Shown: positions 1 to 13,222, counted from the first letter of the stretch. The stretch: 64,000 bases of DNA from Miscanthus floridulus (GCF_019320115.1 NC_089593.1:11561908-11625907), one strand, 5' to 3'. Translations and numbers: made by a program. The notes: generated by a model from the sequence alone, not told the origin.

Positions 1-2300
1 CCTCTGTTAATGATTTTCTAGTATAAAAAATAGTTTCCCGCCATTTGATCCGAATTTGAATTTGAATTATATTTTTGTCATTTAAACACAGACAATATAA
101 ACTGAGAACGCACAAAATACGCATGTAGATAACACACATATATATACATATACCCCATTTGTGTCTCATCGTTATTGTAGCACGAACCAATGCAAGTTAC
201 ATGCCATATATTTACATATGAAACTAAGACTTGTAATGTTTTGTAGTCCGCTACATTCTAATCAAAGATCTCCGGCATCTTATAACCCTCTAAGCATAGC
301 TGGTCCAAGTTTCCAATCTTGTCATACTTCTCCTGGCACGCTAGCTCGCTCTCATGGTTGAAGAACTTTCCCTCTTGATGCATGCATTTGTGCAAGACAA
401 ATCCACATATGTCTGCTCTAGTTCCCGTTATATTCTTCTTGGTGGCTCGTTCATTTTGCCACTAGTCTTTTGAATTCTTTAGCTGCTTGTAGCTAATGCT
501 AAATTTGTCGAAAACTCTGAGGTACTCACAAGCATAGTATATCCACATAATATTGACCCTAAAAGTTGTTTGTGGCACTGCATGATATATAATACACAAT
601 CGATTAGAACATATAGAGAGCATGCACGATATAATAACACATACGACTTTTGATACGTATCGGGAAGTTGGGCCTAACCTTCATTCTATTGCCATTCTTC
701 TTCTTCCTCAGATCTAAGATCATGGGATTTAGTATCCTCCAAGTGCATTCTCTGAGTGTTGTACAAAAGCAATATGAGTCAATGACAAATTTAACACATC
801 TGTTAAATAGAATAAGTACTGCCACTTACAATCTCAATACACTTTCAAATTCCTTGTACCCTTCTTTTGGAGTATCCAAAGAGTTGAATAAAACGACGGT
901 TCCATGCTAAGGATAGATTAGAAATGCAATTCAGTGGCCCATGATGCCCTCGCTGCACCATTCAAACAATACAATCCAGTGGCCCATGAGTTTCTGGTAT
1001 ATCATAACCCACGATGCATCTCTAGGTAATGTGCATAGGAGAGAGGTAAATAATTTTTTTGTTCAGCTCCTTGCAAATGTAGGACTACATCCTACAAGGA
1101 CAAATCATGGCATTATAGCTTCTTCCTAAAGTACCTAGAGCGATGCGATTGAGTGAAACTCGTAGTTCACTTACAAGGCAAACAATGAATTGAGAGACAT
1201 CGAGGTCCTTGCACCGTAGTAGCCTGTGCATGTCGTGGAAATCTATGACAATTTGTGTATCATTGGTCAACTTGAAATAGCCCGCCAAAACTTTTACAAT
1301 GAAGGAATGCAGGCCCGCTTTCACCGCTACCATGTACCAACGATGGAACCTCCTATCTCCCATGGCTCCTCTATGAGTTGGCCCATGGGCAGCATGTACT
1401 TCCCGTGCTCATAGTTTTTGGGGCAATCATCTGAAAAGGGCCAATCCATTGGTGACGATATCATGTACTTGAGATATTCGGGAGTGAAAAAACATGCTAG
1501 TATCTCCGCACATGTTGTACTAAGACTATGGTTGCCAGAAGCATCCCTTTCATACTTAGTTGAGATTTGGAACTATTTGGCTATTTTGGTGACTACCCTA
1601 TTCACCCTGGTGTAGCTGATAGTACTTTGTTTAGGATCCTTCACCTGCAGGGTACTTGTGGACGCTATGGTCTGCTCTTATGGACCCTTTGTCAGTGGGG
1701 GAGGGCATTTGTGGAGCCTGTTGTTGTGGTTCATTTGCCTATGGTGTAGTGGTGCCTGGTGGTGCCGCTATATCTTCCGGTGGATTGCTCATTGTTTGGC
1801 AGGGTGCCAAGGTCATTGTTGTTGTCATTATCGTTATCGTTGTAACCCCTAGGAGACGGCGAGGGTTGTGGTGTCCCCCCTCTCCAAGATGACATTGCTT
1901 TGAGCCTATATACTACTACAGCAGACCTATCACAATAAGCTCGTAACCCCCCATCGTAGCTGTTTTTTAGCCTCGGCAGTAAACACTCGATCGTGATAGT
2001 CAAAGTCATCACTGTCTGCTAACAACTGACTATGAAGGACCTCAACACCGCCACATTGGTCAATGATCTGCCTGTGCTGAGGCTAACATCATCATCATTT
2101 TGGCACATGAACCACCTGTGTAGTGGTCACCAGCACCGTCGCCTTGTACTACGACCTAACTATATGCAGTGTGGGTTCATCATTACTTCGGCGGCCAAGA
2201 CGTATGTGGAGAGGTAAAAATCACCATTGCTTGAGCGTATGAACCATTAGTCCAAAGGTCATGGTCACCGTTGCCTTGCAGCACAATCCGTCTTTGATGA
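1..2300 (-). mobile_element. Degenerate CACTA second-ORF fragment
   Basis: No intact gene is visible here. The minus strand around 1090-1360 encodes RWYMVAVKAG followed by TQIVIDFHDMHRLL and LDVSQFIV. This matches, in order and spacing, the stretch KWYMTACERG, VIYVEFVELH, LDKSLISC seen in the second ORF of the CACTA element at 60500-60710. A further minus-strand stretch near 240-360 reads EKYDKIGNLDQ and LEGYKMPE, which could be the C-terminal tail. The region 1650-1870 is low-complexity Asn/Asp coding on the minus strand. Frames are broken and the fragment runs off the left edge. I infer a decayed CACTA accessory (TNP1/Ulp1-type) ORF. The link to the other CACTA copy is by eye only. Confidence 0.5.
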
Positions 2301-3011
2301 TCCTTTAGTCGGTGTCAGGTTATTAAACGATTGAGCGGTAATACACTTTTGATTCCTGCCGCATCATACGTATAGTGACAGTGTTGGATGTTTGCTTCAC
2401 TAATGGCGGTGATGATAACAAAATAATCAATGACGCTTACATCCAACGGTGAAAGAATTTCATCCGGTTTTCACAATATTTATTAATTCAGCTGGATACA
2501 AATATAATCATTACATTCATAAATCATGTTCACAAACAAGAGTACTTTTTTATAATAATAATGGACACTAACATAACCTCTTCTCAACTGATGTCCTAAG
2601 ACAAGCGGTACATAGATTGCATACGAAAGGTACTGATCTCTATAGACTTACATAATGAAAACATGCTCCTCCTATGTGGCACTCCTACTTCCAAGGCAAA
2701 ATGAATATAATTAGTGCATCCTTAGGATTGGTAGCCAACGCACTATGGAACTCCTCTTATTCATCTCTTATCCATTGTAGAAAAATTGCTGAAAAGCACT
2801 CAGACTCCACAACCTAAACAAAGCAACATAATTAATAATATTGAATATACCATTCCTTTAGTTATCAAGCCAGAATTGACCTATATAGAATCAAAACAAC
2901 TCCCTACATGAATAAAGACATGTCATAATGATGAAATATAGCAAATGCACCTTTACTGCTTTGCTAATGACTCCATGAACAAGGAAACATAAGGAAGATA
3001 GTAAGGCCTGT
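2301..3011. other. Intergenic, nothing recognised
   Basis: AT-rich sequence with no coding potential, no clear inverted or direct repeat, and no RNA gene that I can recognise. It separates the CACTA debris from the LTR fragment that begins at 3012. Confidence 0.5.
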
Positions 3012-4118
3012 TGAAAGGTCCTAAATGGCTAGAGGGGTGAATAGCCTATAAAAATTTTCTACAAATACACTAGAGCAAATGGTTAGTAACCTAAAAGGCA
3101 AAATGCAATTTTGCTCTAGCTCTACAAGGGTTGCAAACCACCTTTATAATCTTTAGGTACAAACAATGTCTAAGTCACTACTCTCTAACTAGTGAGCTAG
3201 CAAAGAAACTTAAGATGCTAAAGAAACAACTAGCTAGCTACCAAACCAAGCAAACTAGAGAGCTACTCTACACAAGTGTATAACAATGTAAATACAAGAG
3301 CGAGTGAGGTGATTATACCGCCGTGGCAAGAGAGATGATAAATCACAATATGAATACCAAGTGAATCACTAGGAGAAGTCCAATACACAATTGACACAAG
3401 ATTTTTCTCCCAAGGTTCACGTGCTTGCCAGCACGTTAGTCCCTATTGTGTCGACCAACACTTAGTGGTTCAACAGCTAATAGGTGTTTCACAAACCTAG
3501 CCAAACACTTGGGCATCACAAGAACCTACCCACAAGTGAGGTAACTCAATGACACGAGCAATTTACTAGAGTTACCTTTTGGCTTTTCACTGAGGAAGGT
3601 ACAAGACCCCTCACAAATCACCAAGAGATGGCCACAAACAATCACCAACTCATGCCAATGCTCCTCCGCAGCTCCAAGCCATCTAGGTGGCGACAACCAC
3701 TAAGAGTAACAAAAAAACCACAGTGATGCAACCACTAGTGCCACTAGATGCGCCAAAGCGATGCAAATGCACTTGGATGCTCTCCCAAGTCACTTGGATG
3801 AACAACAATCATGAGAGATGAGTGGGAGTGGTGTTCAGCTCAAAGGGATGTCAAGTTTGTCAAAGTGCCAAGAGAGACACCCCAAGGTCGGCCCTTTCAC
3901 TTAAATAGCCACCCTCAAACAATAGAGTCATTGGCCTCTTGAAGGGGTACCAGATGCACCAACCGGACTCGCCCTAGTGTCCGGTCAGGTGGGTCTGGTC
4001 ACTCCTTCGAGCCAACCACAGATTGCCACGCCACCACGGATATAAAATCGACCGTTGTCGCTCACTCGCGTGCGTGCACACCTGTGACCGGATGCGCCTC
4101 TACTATGATCGGACTCAG
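3012..4118 (+). mobile_element. 5' part of TGAAAGGTCC-type LTR
   Basis: The segment opens TGAAAGGTCCTAAATGGC and shares its first several hundred bases in order with the solo LTRs at 27155-28886 and 47642-50098. Shared landmarks are gaatagcct, the cttgccagcacg-type stretch after ggttcac, the 'preceding ctcaatgacac' block and the CCGGAC/GTCCGG motifs near 3960-4010. No matching CTTTCA end with a cctgt duplication was found downstream, so the 3' part is lost or displaced. It is non-coding. Confidence 0.55.
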
Positions 4119-7100
4119 CATGTGTAACGACCCAAGTTTGTTACAAGGTAGGCAATCATTTTGGACCATCGAAAGAAACGATCACCCGAGCTCCTGTACA
4201 GATCCCTGGTGCCTTGAGCAAGATCGATCATTGAGAATCCACCAATTCACCCTACGGACATCCCCGAATAGCCACAGTCAAGCTAACACCCGAAGCAATG
4301 AAGGAACTCCCAATTGGATTAACACCAACTCAACCTGATATCCTGGTCTCCAATACCAAGCCACTCAATGATTGGATCAATTCAACAAAGACAATAAGCC
4401 ACCGGACAGTTCGCCAATTCTATCGGACCATCCGGTGAGGCACAGTACTGCAATAATAAGTGGGAAATGAGTTGTTTGCCACTTGTGGGAGTGGGACCCA
4501 CATGTCAGCATGAGTTGGGACATCTCACTAGCTGAAGCCATACTTTCTCACTCACTCTCTCACCCATTCATTCATTTGCCACTCTCTCTCTCTCTATAAC
4601 CTGAGAACAAGGATGAACCCTAGAACTAGAGAGAGAAAGGATTAGGGAAGAGATTGGAGAAGAGAAGATGGAAGAAGAAGGAAGCACCAGCACCACTCCA
4701 TGGACACCATCAACATCTTCAATCTTGTTCATGGTGAGCTCAAGAAGAATAGCTCTTATTTCTTGGATTTTCCTCCAAATGCCTAATTTGTGGTTTTTGT
4801 TGAAAGATTGAAGGATTCCTTGTTGGTGGCGGTTCCATCATATGTAGAGTAAGTTCAAGAAATCTTCATCTATCTCAATCACCCAAGCATCCCATGGACT
4901 ATCCTTTGATTCATCTCTTTTTGGAATGTTGCAAGAAGAAGCTCATGAGCAACCCACCCCCTTGGATGAAGAAGCAAGAGTGAAGATGAGTTGGATCTTC
5001 AAGTCTTTGGCTATGGAAGTTCTCAAATCACAGAGTTAAGGATCCATCTCAAACTCATGATTTTATCTTCTTTTTCTTATGTTTTTGGTTTAATCCCAAA
5101 CCCATAGATACACTTAGCAAACCAAGCCCCAAACCTAGCTATCTTGAGTCTAGTGAGTCACCTAAACTACCCTAGGAATGTTTTGCACATGCATAGATCA
5201 CAGCTCAACACATCTAGGTTTGAAACCCAAGATCACCCAAGAACATAGGTTTTGTCGACCATTAGACGGAGTGTCCGTCATATGCGATGGAGTGTCCGCT
5301 AACTCTAGGAAACTGCCCAACAGAGCCTTATCTTCGGTCGACATGAGCCAGTAGAGAGTCCACGGTATCTCGCGGAGCGTCCACAATTTATATAGACAGA
5401 AACCCAAATACCCGAGAGCACCAAGTTCCCAGCGGAGAGTCTATAACCTTTCATGGAATATCCGCTAATTTATAAACTCAGTTACCCAGAAACCCAAGAC
5501 CTCAAAGTTTCTATCGGAGCGTCCGACACATGGCTCAAACTGTCCGATGGATGATGTAAACCCTAAAAATGCCTAAGTCCTAACCCATTGGAGTGATCTT
5601 CGGAGCATCCACAACGTAACGGAGAGTTCGTCACCTTCGACAGAGCGTCCGATAACCCAAATAGAGTCAAACTAGACCCAAGTCACCTCGAAGCCCAACC
5701 CGACGGAGAGTCTGCCACGTGAGTCAGAGCATCCGTCAGATAATAGAAAGTGTGAGCTTGTTTAGGAAGCTTACCCAAGAGGTCATCAATACTAGATTAA
5801 GCTTAGTTATAAATATGGCAATAATAGAGCCATGTTAGATTGTCTTTCCCCAAGTTCCGAACCAAGTCTTTATCTCTAAGTTTCCATCGGTTATCTTCAA
5901 TCCCAACCTTCGTTCTCTTTTTAGGAATCGTGTATCGTGAGGAACGTATATAAATCATCATCGTCGGCTTCGAATTCGTTCAAACGACATAACCAGGCAG
6001 GCATCCCACTATTATAAACCCTACTTTGGATACTTATCGTGTTTCATTATGAGTCATGCATTTCATGTGGTTTTGGTTAATCAACTTAATGATGCTTCAC
6101 TAAGTTAGAACAACTCATTAAGTACTTAGAGCCTTTTATTTAATCAATGGGAATGACAACCTTTAAATGCTTATTTGCTTAGACAACGGTAGAAGTTGAG
6201 TATGAGGAAGAGAACCTATACTTGCGAGTGTAGGATGCTACACCAGGATAATTAACTACTAAATTGAATGAGGGATACAACTTATCTACTTCCCTAATCT
6301 TGACTAAGGACCCAACTTAATTTGGCATATGAACATGATGATTAATTTGGTAAATCTTGCCCATGCGAGGGGTAGGTGTAGGTCACTGTGAGTGCTGGAT
6401 CTCAAGTGACATAGCTCGTGGAGCAGTTAAGGACCGTGCATTGGGATACGTGGGTCTGAGTAACCGCCCATATAGACCACATGTTGCATATGGGGGCGAC
6501 AAGCCTAGTAACTAATTGCGACCGGTCTATCCGTGGAACTGGCAAGAAGGTGACGCCGGTTAGATGGTGGTAGCATTAAAAGATGGTGGTAGCATTAACC
6601 GGGCACCCATCGAACCTTTCATGTGACATTCGGGCCGAATTAGGGAAAGGTTGGAGACGTGAGGCAACCCTTACCCTCGCGCACGGGTATGGTGGTTAGT
6701 CCTATTCTTCCATGTGGGTATAATTTGTACACCTCTGTAGAGCGTTGAAAGCCTGAAGTCCCTCGGGACAGAACCTTTTGGTTTTCCCTACTTTCTATAC
6801 CCATGATAGAGTTGTTAATGGAATTGGATGATGATATGGTTTATGAATATTGACCACTTTACCTATTGCTATGAACTTATACTTGCTAATAACTAAATAA
6901 TGAATCATGAGCATGTTATTATATGAAACTCATTGCTTTTTCATAAATGTACAAATGCTTGATAATACTCTTGCATCCACCAAATATTTATATGTTGGAA
7001 TTAAATCCTACAAATATGAAATATACTCACAGTGCTGCTGTTAAGTTATTTTGTAGGTAATATCATTTTGGTCGAATGGAGCCAATGCTCTGATCTTCGT

Positions 7101-7260
7101 TGCATAGTAGACCTTGTGCTCCCCTAACAACGAGATCGTAATCCCAACTAACTCTATCCTAGTCATGATGTACTCCCCCAGTCTCCAAGAAGAACTTGAA
7201 GGTAGAAGTTGATGATTTAGGTTGATGTGTCGCGTATAATATGGCTAAAGAAGAAAACTG
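4119..7260 (+). mobile_element. Probable long LTR or LTR-derived repeat
   Basis: The sequence begins TGTAACGACCCAAG, a common start for gypsy LTRs in grasses, and has no coding capacity over 3.1 kb. Around 6480-6780 it has features typical of Tekay/Del-type LTRs: a short CG-rich tract with ctctgtagagcgt, then an AT-rich 3' part ending near 7030-7060 with gaaatatactcac. The interval 5250-5730 carries a degenerate repeat of the form ggagngtccg, about every 30-60 bases. The end is not defined and no target duplication was found, so the limits are approximate and the class is an inference. Confidence 0.35.
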
Positions 7261-7635
7261 ACCGCCCAATCCAAAATATGAAATATATGCCATAGTATAC
7301 AAGTTTCTATTCTATTGACACCCCTAGGCCAAACATCTGCACCCACAACCCAGCTTAGCCAACATTTAGCCCTTGTGAACTCTAAAACCAGAAATACATA
7401 ATCCTCTAACTATTAAAACCGGACAACTTTTGCCCTTAGCTCATTTAAAAGGTGGTTTTGAGTAATATGTTTTTCCTAAAAATAATAAAATAATAGGTAA
7501 ATCACTAAAATACATAAATAATTATTTTAAAATTAGGAAAATATAAAGTTAATACAAAAAAATAATTTCAGAATCGTTTTCTATCTGCAGAATTAAAGTT
7601 TTCTATATAAAGAACGAACCACACCCACATTCACT

Positions 7636-8032
7636 AATGTTTTCATAGCCTAGTGGAAGAGGCTTGTAACCTCGTTTACCTTGAGATCATGAGCTCGAGT
7701 GCCGTGGGAAGGCACTTTTTTTTTTGTTTTATTATCATATGTTCTTCTCCAGAGATAAACTTCTATAAAATAAAAGTTAACTGCACATTTTGACAATAAC
7801 ATGTTCCCAGCCTGGTGGTACAGCGTCCTTTTGTTTTTTTAATCTTTTAATTACTTACACGTTTTCTTTAAAAAAAATGAATATTATCTTCAGGTACTAT
7901 CACTAGGACATTGATGATCTATTAGTTATACAACTAAAATAGAATCCGAGTCTTTGCAACAACACCTCAGTAGCCAAGTGGCTTGTCCGTGACTTATGAA
8001 GCCTGAGGGCGCAGGTTCGATCCCTCCTCCTT
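7636..8032 (+). repeat. tRNA-related (SINE-like) modules
   Basis: Three short stretches look like Pol III promoter remnants. At 7641-7715, tagcctagtgg resembles box A and is followed by gagctcgagtgcc and a T-run. At 7808-7830 there is another box A-like cagcctggtgg. At 7970-8030, tagccaagtgg (box A) is followed 40 bases later by ggttcgatccc, a perfect box B. The acceptor and T stems do not pair well enough for a working tRNA, so I read these as SINE or tRNA-pseudogene debris. Confidence 0.4.
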
Positions 8033-8099
8033 GTTATTTAATTAACACGTGGGTCCCACCAGTTTAGCAAGGATGTGGCCGTGCCAAGGCGGAGTATTT

Positions 8100-8368
8100 T
8101 AAAAGAAACATTTTTAATTAATGATGACGTGGATTTAAAAAAAAATGTATTTTTTAATTAATGACGATTACATTCAATCAATTTTTGTCATAAGCTATTG
8201 TCACAAAGATTGGGAAGTGCACATGGTGATGATTTTTTATGACTAAATCACAACTTAGTCACAAACGCTTGTCATCCAATGAAAAATTACCATAAACGCA
8301 TCTTGACTATGACTAAAAAGTGTTTTGTCATATGAAAATTGTCATAGAAGGCCCAATCTTTTGTAGTG
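8100..8368. mobile_element. Terminal end of a CACTA-type element
   Basis: The stretch ends GGCCCAATCTTTTGTAGTG, whose complement starts CACTACAAAAGATTGGG, the classic CACTA terminus. The preceding 250 bases hold repeated short subterminal motifs (ttgtcata, gtcacaaa, tgtcat). The opposite end is not visible. It could be the 5' terminus of the minus-strand CACTA debris at 1-2300, later split by LTR insertions. Confidence 0.5.
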
Positions 8369-8371
8369 TAA

Positions 8372-9295
8372 TATAGTCTGTCTCTTCGAGATCTATAACT
8401 TTGGTTTGGGTAATTTCTTCGTCTGAGTTCATAATAACTTCAAAATAGGCATTTTAATTAGATCATAAGTGATTTTAAATGAAAAAGTCATCAACTATAA
8501 AATTGTAAATTTCATTGAGATCTACAACTTTGATATTGTTCATTTATCCATCTAAGTTCGTTTGATCAATTCAAAAAATTTGGAATTTAAAATATGAGAA
8601 CTTCAAACAGAATTTTGATACCATAAGTGATTTCAATAAAAGTTCGAGGGCCAAAAATAAACTTTTTCTAGATTATATGGGTAAAAACATTTAAAAAATA
8701 CATTTACTTTATAGTACATATACATATATAGGAGTAGATAAGACACCTAGTTTAACACTTCTTTTTTTCTGCCTGTGATTAGGTAGAATATTTTTAGTAA
8801 ATTTCAATCTCTATATTTTAATTTGGAGAGTAATTCGATGAATTTTGTACGTGTATATCTCTCGTGTCTTCAACAGACTATAATTCTTTTCTCTATACTC
8901 CAATAGCTTATCATAGTTTTTCTTGTGTGGAAAAAATTGAGAGAATTACCATATTTAGAGAGTGGTGTACCGTCTCCAAAATTGGAGAGCGTGAACGGTG
9001 GTTTTGGAGAGCAACACAGATGGAGAGAGGTTTAGGGAGTCTATTGGAGCTTGATTTGTTTTGTTTTCTAAATTTACGTGATAAAAAGTCATATAGATGA
9101 TCTCTTGAATATGCTCGTCTCCAATCTGTCTGTATATGGTATGTTTCTATCTACTTATTTCGTGCTTCTATGTTTCCATTTGCAGGGCATAAAAAGGGAT
9201 CTAAGACGTGTAAGGAACTTATATCTTGCATCGGCTTCACTTCTGTCATTTTCTCTTTTTGCTTATCTATATGATAATATTTTACCAAACCTCCT
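8372..9295. other. AT-rich intergenic, no gene
   Basis: No supported gene. The stretch 9090-9290 reads as a short hydrophobic ORF after a possible splice acceptor (tttgcag at 9180-9185). It may be leftover sequence of the receptor-kinase locus whose 3' end lies at 9736-10035, but no recognisable kinase or transmembrane motif confirms it. Confidence 0.4.
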
Positions 9296-9298
9296 TTA

Positions 9299-9434
9299 GG
9301 CCTTGTTTGGATGTGTATATTCACTTCAATCCACATGTGTTGGAGTAGAATAGAATGAAACTTACTTTAATTTCACTCCAATCAACATCAATACATGTGG
9401 GTTGTGATGAATATATGTGCATCCAAACAAGGCC
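9299..9434. mobile_element. Tourist-type MITE (PIF/Harbinger)
   Basis: A 136-bp element with terminal inverted repeats GGCCTTGTTTGGATG and CATCCAAACAAGGCC. It is flanked on both sides by the 3-bp target duplication TTA (9296-9298 and 9435-9437). It has no coding capacity. Confidence 0.9.
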
Positions 9435-9735
9435 TTAGTCAGATATGCATGCATATATAGAGAATCGGCGGGACCTATTTTCATCTAACAAGAAGTACAA
9501 GATAAAGGCATGCAAATTAAGCTCGCTTTCATGTTTTGAGACAAACAATAACTAAACAGACATTTTGTAATCCACGTACCAATAACAACAATTGAAAAAA
9601 AATTTACTCCTTGGAAGAACAAAGTTAAAGTATGAATAGCTTTGCAAATTGGATTCACTCGTGCGAATTGGAAGAACTAAGCCAGGAATAGTTTGCAAAT
9701 TGGATTGGCCAAACTATGCCCAAATAAAGAGAGTG

Positions 9736-10035
9736 CCATCTCCATTGTGGGTGCTTGAGATGGTTGGGGCAAGGGACAAGAATATCAATAATGCAGATAG
9801 TGAATGTAGCAGTCAATATTTCCCTCAATGGATTTATGAACATTTGGATGACTATTGTATCAGTATTTCTAAGATCAATGGCGAGACGACAGAGTTCATG
9901 AGAAATATGATAATTGTAGGTTTGTGGTGTATACAAGTGACACCGACTTATTGACCAACAATGACTACAGTCGTCAAGATGCTAGAAGGAAGCACAAGTA
10001 ATCTTGAATTGTCACAAAAAGTGATCCTGACTTGA
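9736..10035 (+). pseudogene. Receptor-like kinase (LRK10-like) 3' fragment
   Basis: Translation gives LWVLEMVGARDK, then YFPQWIYEHL, then IIVGLWCIQV and PTMTTVVKMLEGS. This is the C-terminal lobe of plant LRK10-like receptor kinases (subdomains IX to XI, consensus VLEMVGGR, FPEWIY, GLWCIQ, RPSM, VVEMLEG). The arginine codon before PTM has become TGA at 9952-9954, and no N-terminal kinase lobe or extracellular domain is present upstream. The fragment ends in TGA at 10033-10035. A LINE is inserted just downstream on the other strand. It is a dead gene tail. The family call is strong, the exact subfamily less so. Confidence 0.7.
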
Positions 10036-10079
10036 TAAGCACCAGTATGCTACTATTAATGCTATTCACCCCATTTTGT

Positions 10080-11757
10080 ACAAAAATAAATGAAATTTAT
10101 TCAATTCACTAGTCGCAGTGCTGCAAGGTTACAAATGTAGTTGGCAAACTGTAAGGCATTCATAAAAATGTGTTTTCGGACCGTGTAAACACTAAACACC
10201 AGATTTTTCATTTTTCCAGATAATGGATATTTCATACCCGGCTTCATCTACTAAAAGTAGAATCAGGCCAATAATTACAGGAGTCTTAGACGCGCAAAGG
10301 AGCTGTAAAGCACACAGTTCACAGCCGCCAATGGGCTAAATACAACAAAATAAAGTTTTGACTAAACCAGACCAATCCGAATATGTGATAACCATCCATT
10401 CGACGCAAAGAACTCCATGGCGGAACTTTCGCGATGCCGACTAGCTTGAACCAAGGTGTCTCGCTGGTCGTCAAGTCGCTGTAACCTGGCCCATTGGTAA
10501 AGCCAATGCGTTCCTCTGAATAGAACCTGCAAGAAAGGTTTTGGTCTACATTTATTAAAAACCACTTCGTTTCTAGTTAGCCAAATTGCCCAGCAAAGAG
10601 CTGCTGCTGCAGTTAGAAGCAATAAGTTGTGTTTGGACCCACCCAATTTTGACCAATGGTTGGACATATCATCCATACTGGTACGTTTTGTTATGCCAAA
10701 CACTATCTGTACCGTGCGCCACAGGAATTTCGCATATGAACAATTAAAAAATAGATGTTGAATAGTCTGGTAAATGGCAAAAGCAACAATTCTTGTCACA
10801 TTTCCAATTACGTCTAGCTAGATTGTCTTTAGTCAAAATCACTCCTTTTATTAGATACCACAAAAATACTTTGATCTTTGTAGGTAACTTAGCATGCCAA
10901 ATTTCTTGGGACACTCTTACACCATTGCTAACTAACACAGCATACATAGATTTTACAGAAAATTGCCCCGATGAATGTAGTGACCAGACAAAAGTATCCC
11001 TACCTTCCTGTAAGTTCACATTGCTTAACGAAGAAACAATTTTGTGCCAATCCCTCAGGTTGTTACCCACTAACGATCTACGAAACGAAATATTTAGTGG
11101 AACTGAACTGAGTATAGTAGCCACAGTGTCTTGTTTTCTCCTAACAATGTTAAACAACGAAGGATATTTTAACTTCAAGGGCTGATTTCCTATCAAGTAT
11201 CTTCCCAAAATCGAGTCTGGGTACCATCTTTCAACTTGAATGAACCATACCCCATGAACAGGTCTTTCACATTCATTAGGCATTTCCAGAAATGTGAGTC
11301 TGTCGGCTTTTTTGAGCAGCCACCTATAGTTTTATCTTTGATATATTTATTTCTCAACAGCTCTTGCCACATCCCTTGTTCATTGCAAAGTTTAAAAAGC
11401 CATTTGCCCAATAGACATTTGTTTTGTATGTCTAGATTCTGTACCCCCAGTCCACCTTGATTTTTTGGTTGGCATATTAAGCTCCATTTCGCCAATCTAT
11501 ATTTTCTCTTGTGTTGGTCATTTTGCCAAAAAAAAAATCTTGATCTAAAACACTCTATCTTCTCTAACACTCTCTTGGGACCTCAAAAAAAGACAGCATA
11601 AACATTGGAAGACTTGACAGTACCGAGTTTATGAGCACTAGTCTGCCTCCCACAGTTAACATTTTTCCTTTCCATCCACTTAGTCTTTTCTCTATTCTTT
11701 CCTCTATCATCTTCCAGTCTTTGTTATTGAGTTTTCTAAAATGCATGGGTAGGCCTA
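10080..11757 (-). mobile_element. 5'-truncated L1-type LINE
   Basis: The minus strand encodes the C-terminal part of a plant non-LTR reverse transcriptase. Residues after the catalytic core are visible (RLSGWKGKMLTVGGR, then LINSVLSSLPMFML), followed by WSLICQPKNQGGLGVQNL. The zf-RVT region follows (WHAKLPTKIKVFLWYL, then the Cys-rich CDKNCCFCH and HLFFNCSYAKFLW). Frames are interrupted near 11570, 11200 and 10790. The RT palm and the endonuclease are missing, as expected for 5' truncation. The 3' untranslated tail ends near 10080. Confidence 0.75.
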
Positions 11758-11864
11758 GGTATCAGAAAGGGAGCCCGTACAATCTTGTATGGTTGTATTA
11801 TTTGGGGAATTGGATTGTTTGGATGAAGCTCGTTAATCTTAAGATGTGATAGCTAAGTCTTTCA

Positions 11865-11976
11865 GATATCCTCATAGGGGTATAGTGCGTCGGTGCATTC
11901 ATAAGGGTTAGGGTAGGTGTGTGTGTATATAAGCGTTTGTGTCAGTATTGTATTTCATAAAAAATCACAAAAAAGA
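11865..11976 (+). mobile_element. LINE 3' tail fragment
   Basis: GT-rich sequence (tcctcataggggta, then gtgtgtgtgtatataagcg and tgtatttcat) ending in an A-rich tail at 11958-11976. This is the usual 3' end of grass L1-like LINEs. No coding sequence is attached. Confidence 0.45.
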
Positions 11977-12799
11977 ATGTTCACGCTTTCTTCCGGGCTG
12001 ATGTGCCTTCGTACTCTTTCATTGGAAGTTCATTTCATTTCAGCAGTTAGGTTGTGTTTTATATACCTTTACATCCTTTTAAACTCAAGCAAACTATGGA
12101 TGTCAAGTGAAGAAATCTCCATTGGTCAGTCGGATCAGCACTACAAGGTAGTCAGTCAATCATCCTACACCCCCCTTAAAGGATGGCATGACTTCTTCAA
12201 TAGGACATGGACTCTACCTAGCACCCCCCTGGCACATACGTGTATATATGGTTGTGATGGACGACGTCTCATAGAAAAAAATTTTAGATTGTTGTGATAT
12301 GACGTTAGGATCATTTTTCTAAAAAATATATGTTTTTAGAGAGTTTGTATGCAAACAATAAGAAAGAAAATTAAATCAATTAATACGGAGAGAGGTCGTA
12401 ACTTCTATCAAATACATGTTGGTGTTTTGTACCACGGGTAAGTCGGCAAGTAAAATTTAGTGTCATGCACAGGCCGGCCTCGATGGACTAGCATCTATAT
12501 GTTTTCCGAAATACATGATGGGTTCCAAAATTTAATTTGCATCAACAAAAATGCATATATTGCCACATGTAATTTAATAGTGCTAAAATTCAACTTGGAA
12601 ATGGCACTTCTCATATTCATGGGTTAACCTCACAATCTTTCAAGCACTTGCATTACCTGCAAATATATATGGTTTTGGTAGTATATAAATAAAACTGTCA
12701 CAACTCTAACCATCCTTGATTCCTTGTAAATAATAGTGTTTGCCCTCCTTCCAATGGCTTAGTGGCCAAAACCCACTTTTGTGTGAAACACCCCTTAAC
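11977..12799. other. Intergenic, nothing recognised
   Basis: AT-rich, with no coding sequence or repeat structure that I could support. A short run of sequence at 12780-12800 leads into the copy of the GH51 5' region. Confidence 0.4.
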
Positions 12800-13222
12800 A
12801 AGAAGCAAGAAACAGAGAAGAAGCACACAATTAGGATCTCCTTGGGAATTAACTAAAACTGGAAGGACGCCATGGTGCTTTAAGTTAATTAAGTAGGTAA
12901 AATGGCGCCTGAAGCGGTGGGGGAGGGAGGGAGGAGTGGCTGAGGAGGGCGAGGGCCCACATGTCAGGGACGTTGCACTGAGCTCCCTCTTTTCTGCTGC
13001 TTATGTGTAAACTGTAAGTCGGTACTGTAAATGTAAAGTAAACAATGTGGCAAAACCAGCGCACAACAAAAACAATTCAAGTAATTGAAGGCACGGCAAG
13101 TCCAGTATTGTTTCTGAATCTGTGCACCGGCGGTTGCAGCTGCCAACAGACAGAAGCAAAGACACTCTGCCGCTTCTGTTTCTGTTTTTGGCTTGGTACT
13201 GAAACTAGCAATGCTATATACA
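12800..13222 (-). repeat. Inverted copy of the GH51 promoter region
   Basis: Read on the minus strand, this stretch matches the sequence upstream of the GH51 gene at 31577-31900: gctagtttcagtac, cttctgtctgttggcag, gccggtgcacagat, caattacttgaatt, gtttactttaca, tcgccctcctc, and then taaagcaccatggcg. Beyond that point it follows the copy at 52260-52420 (aggatctccttgggaatta) rather than GH51 itself. It holds no coding exon. It is best read as an older duplicate of the promoter and 5' UTR. Confidence 0.75.

Noticed and set aside
7970..8032. A functional tRNA gene
   Set aside because: Box A and box B are good, but the acceptor arm and T stem do not pair and no clear anticodon loop forms.
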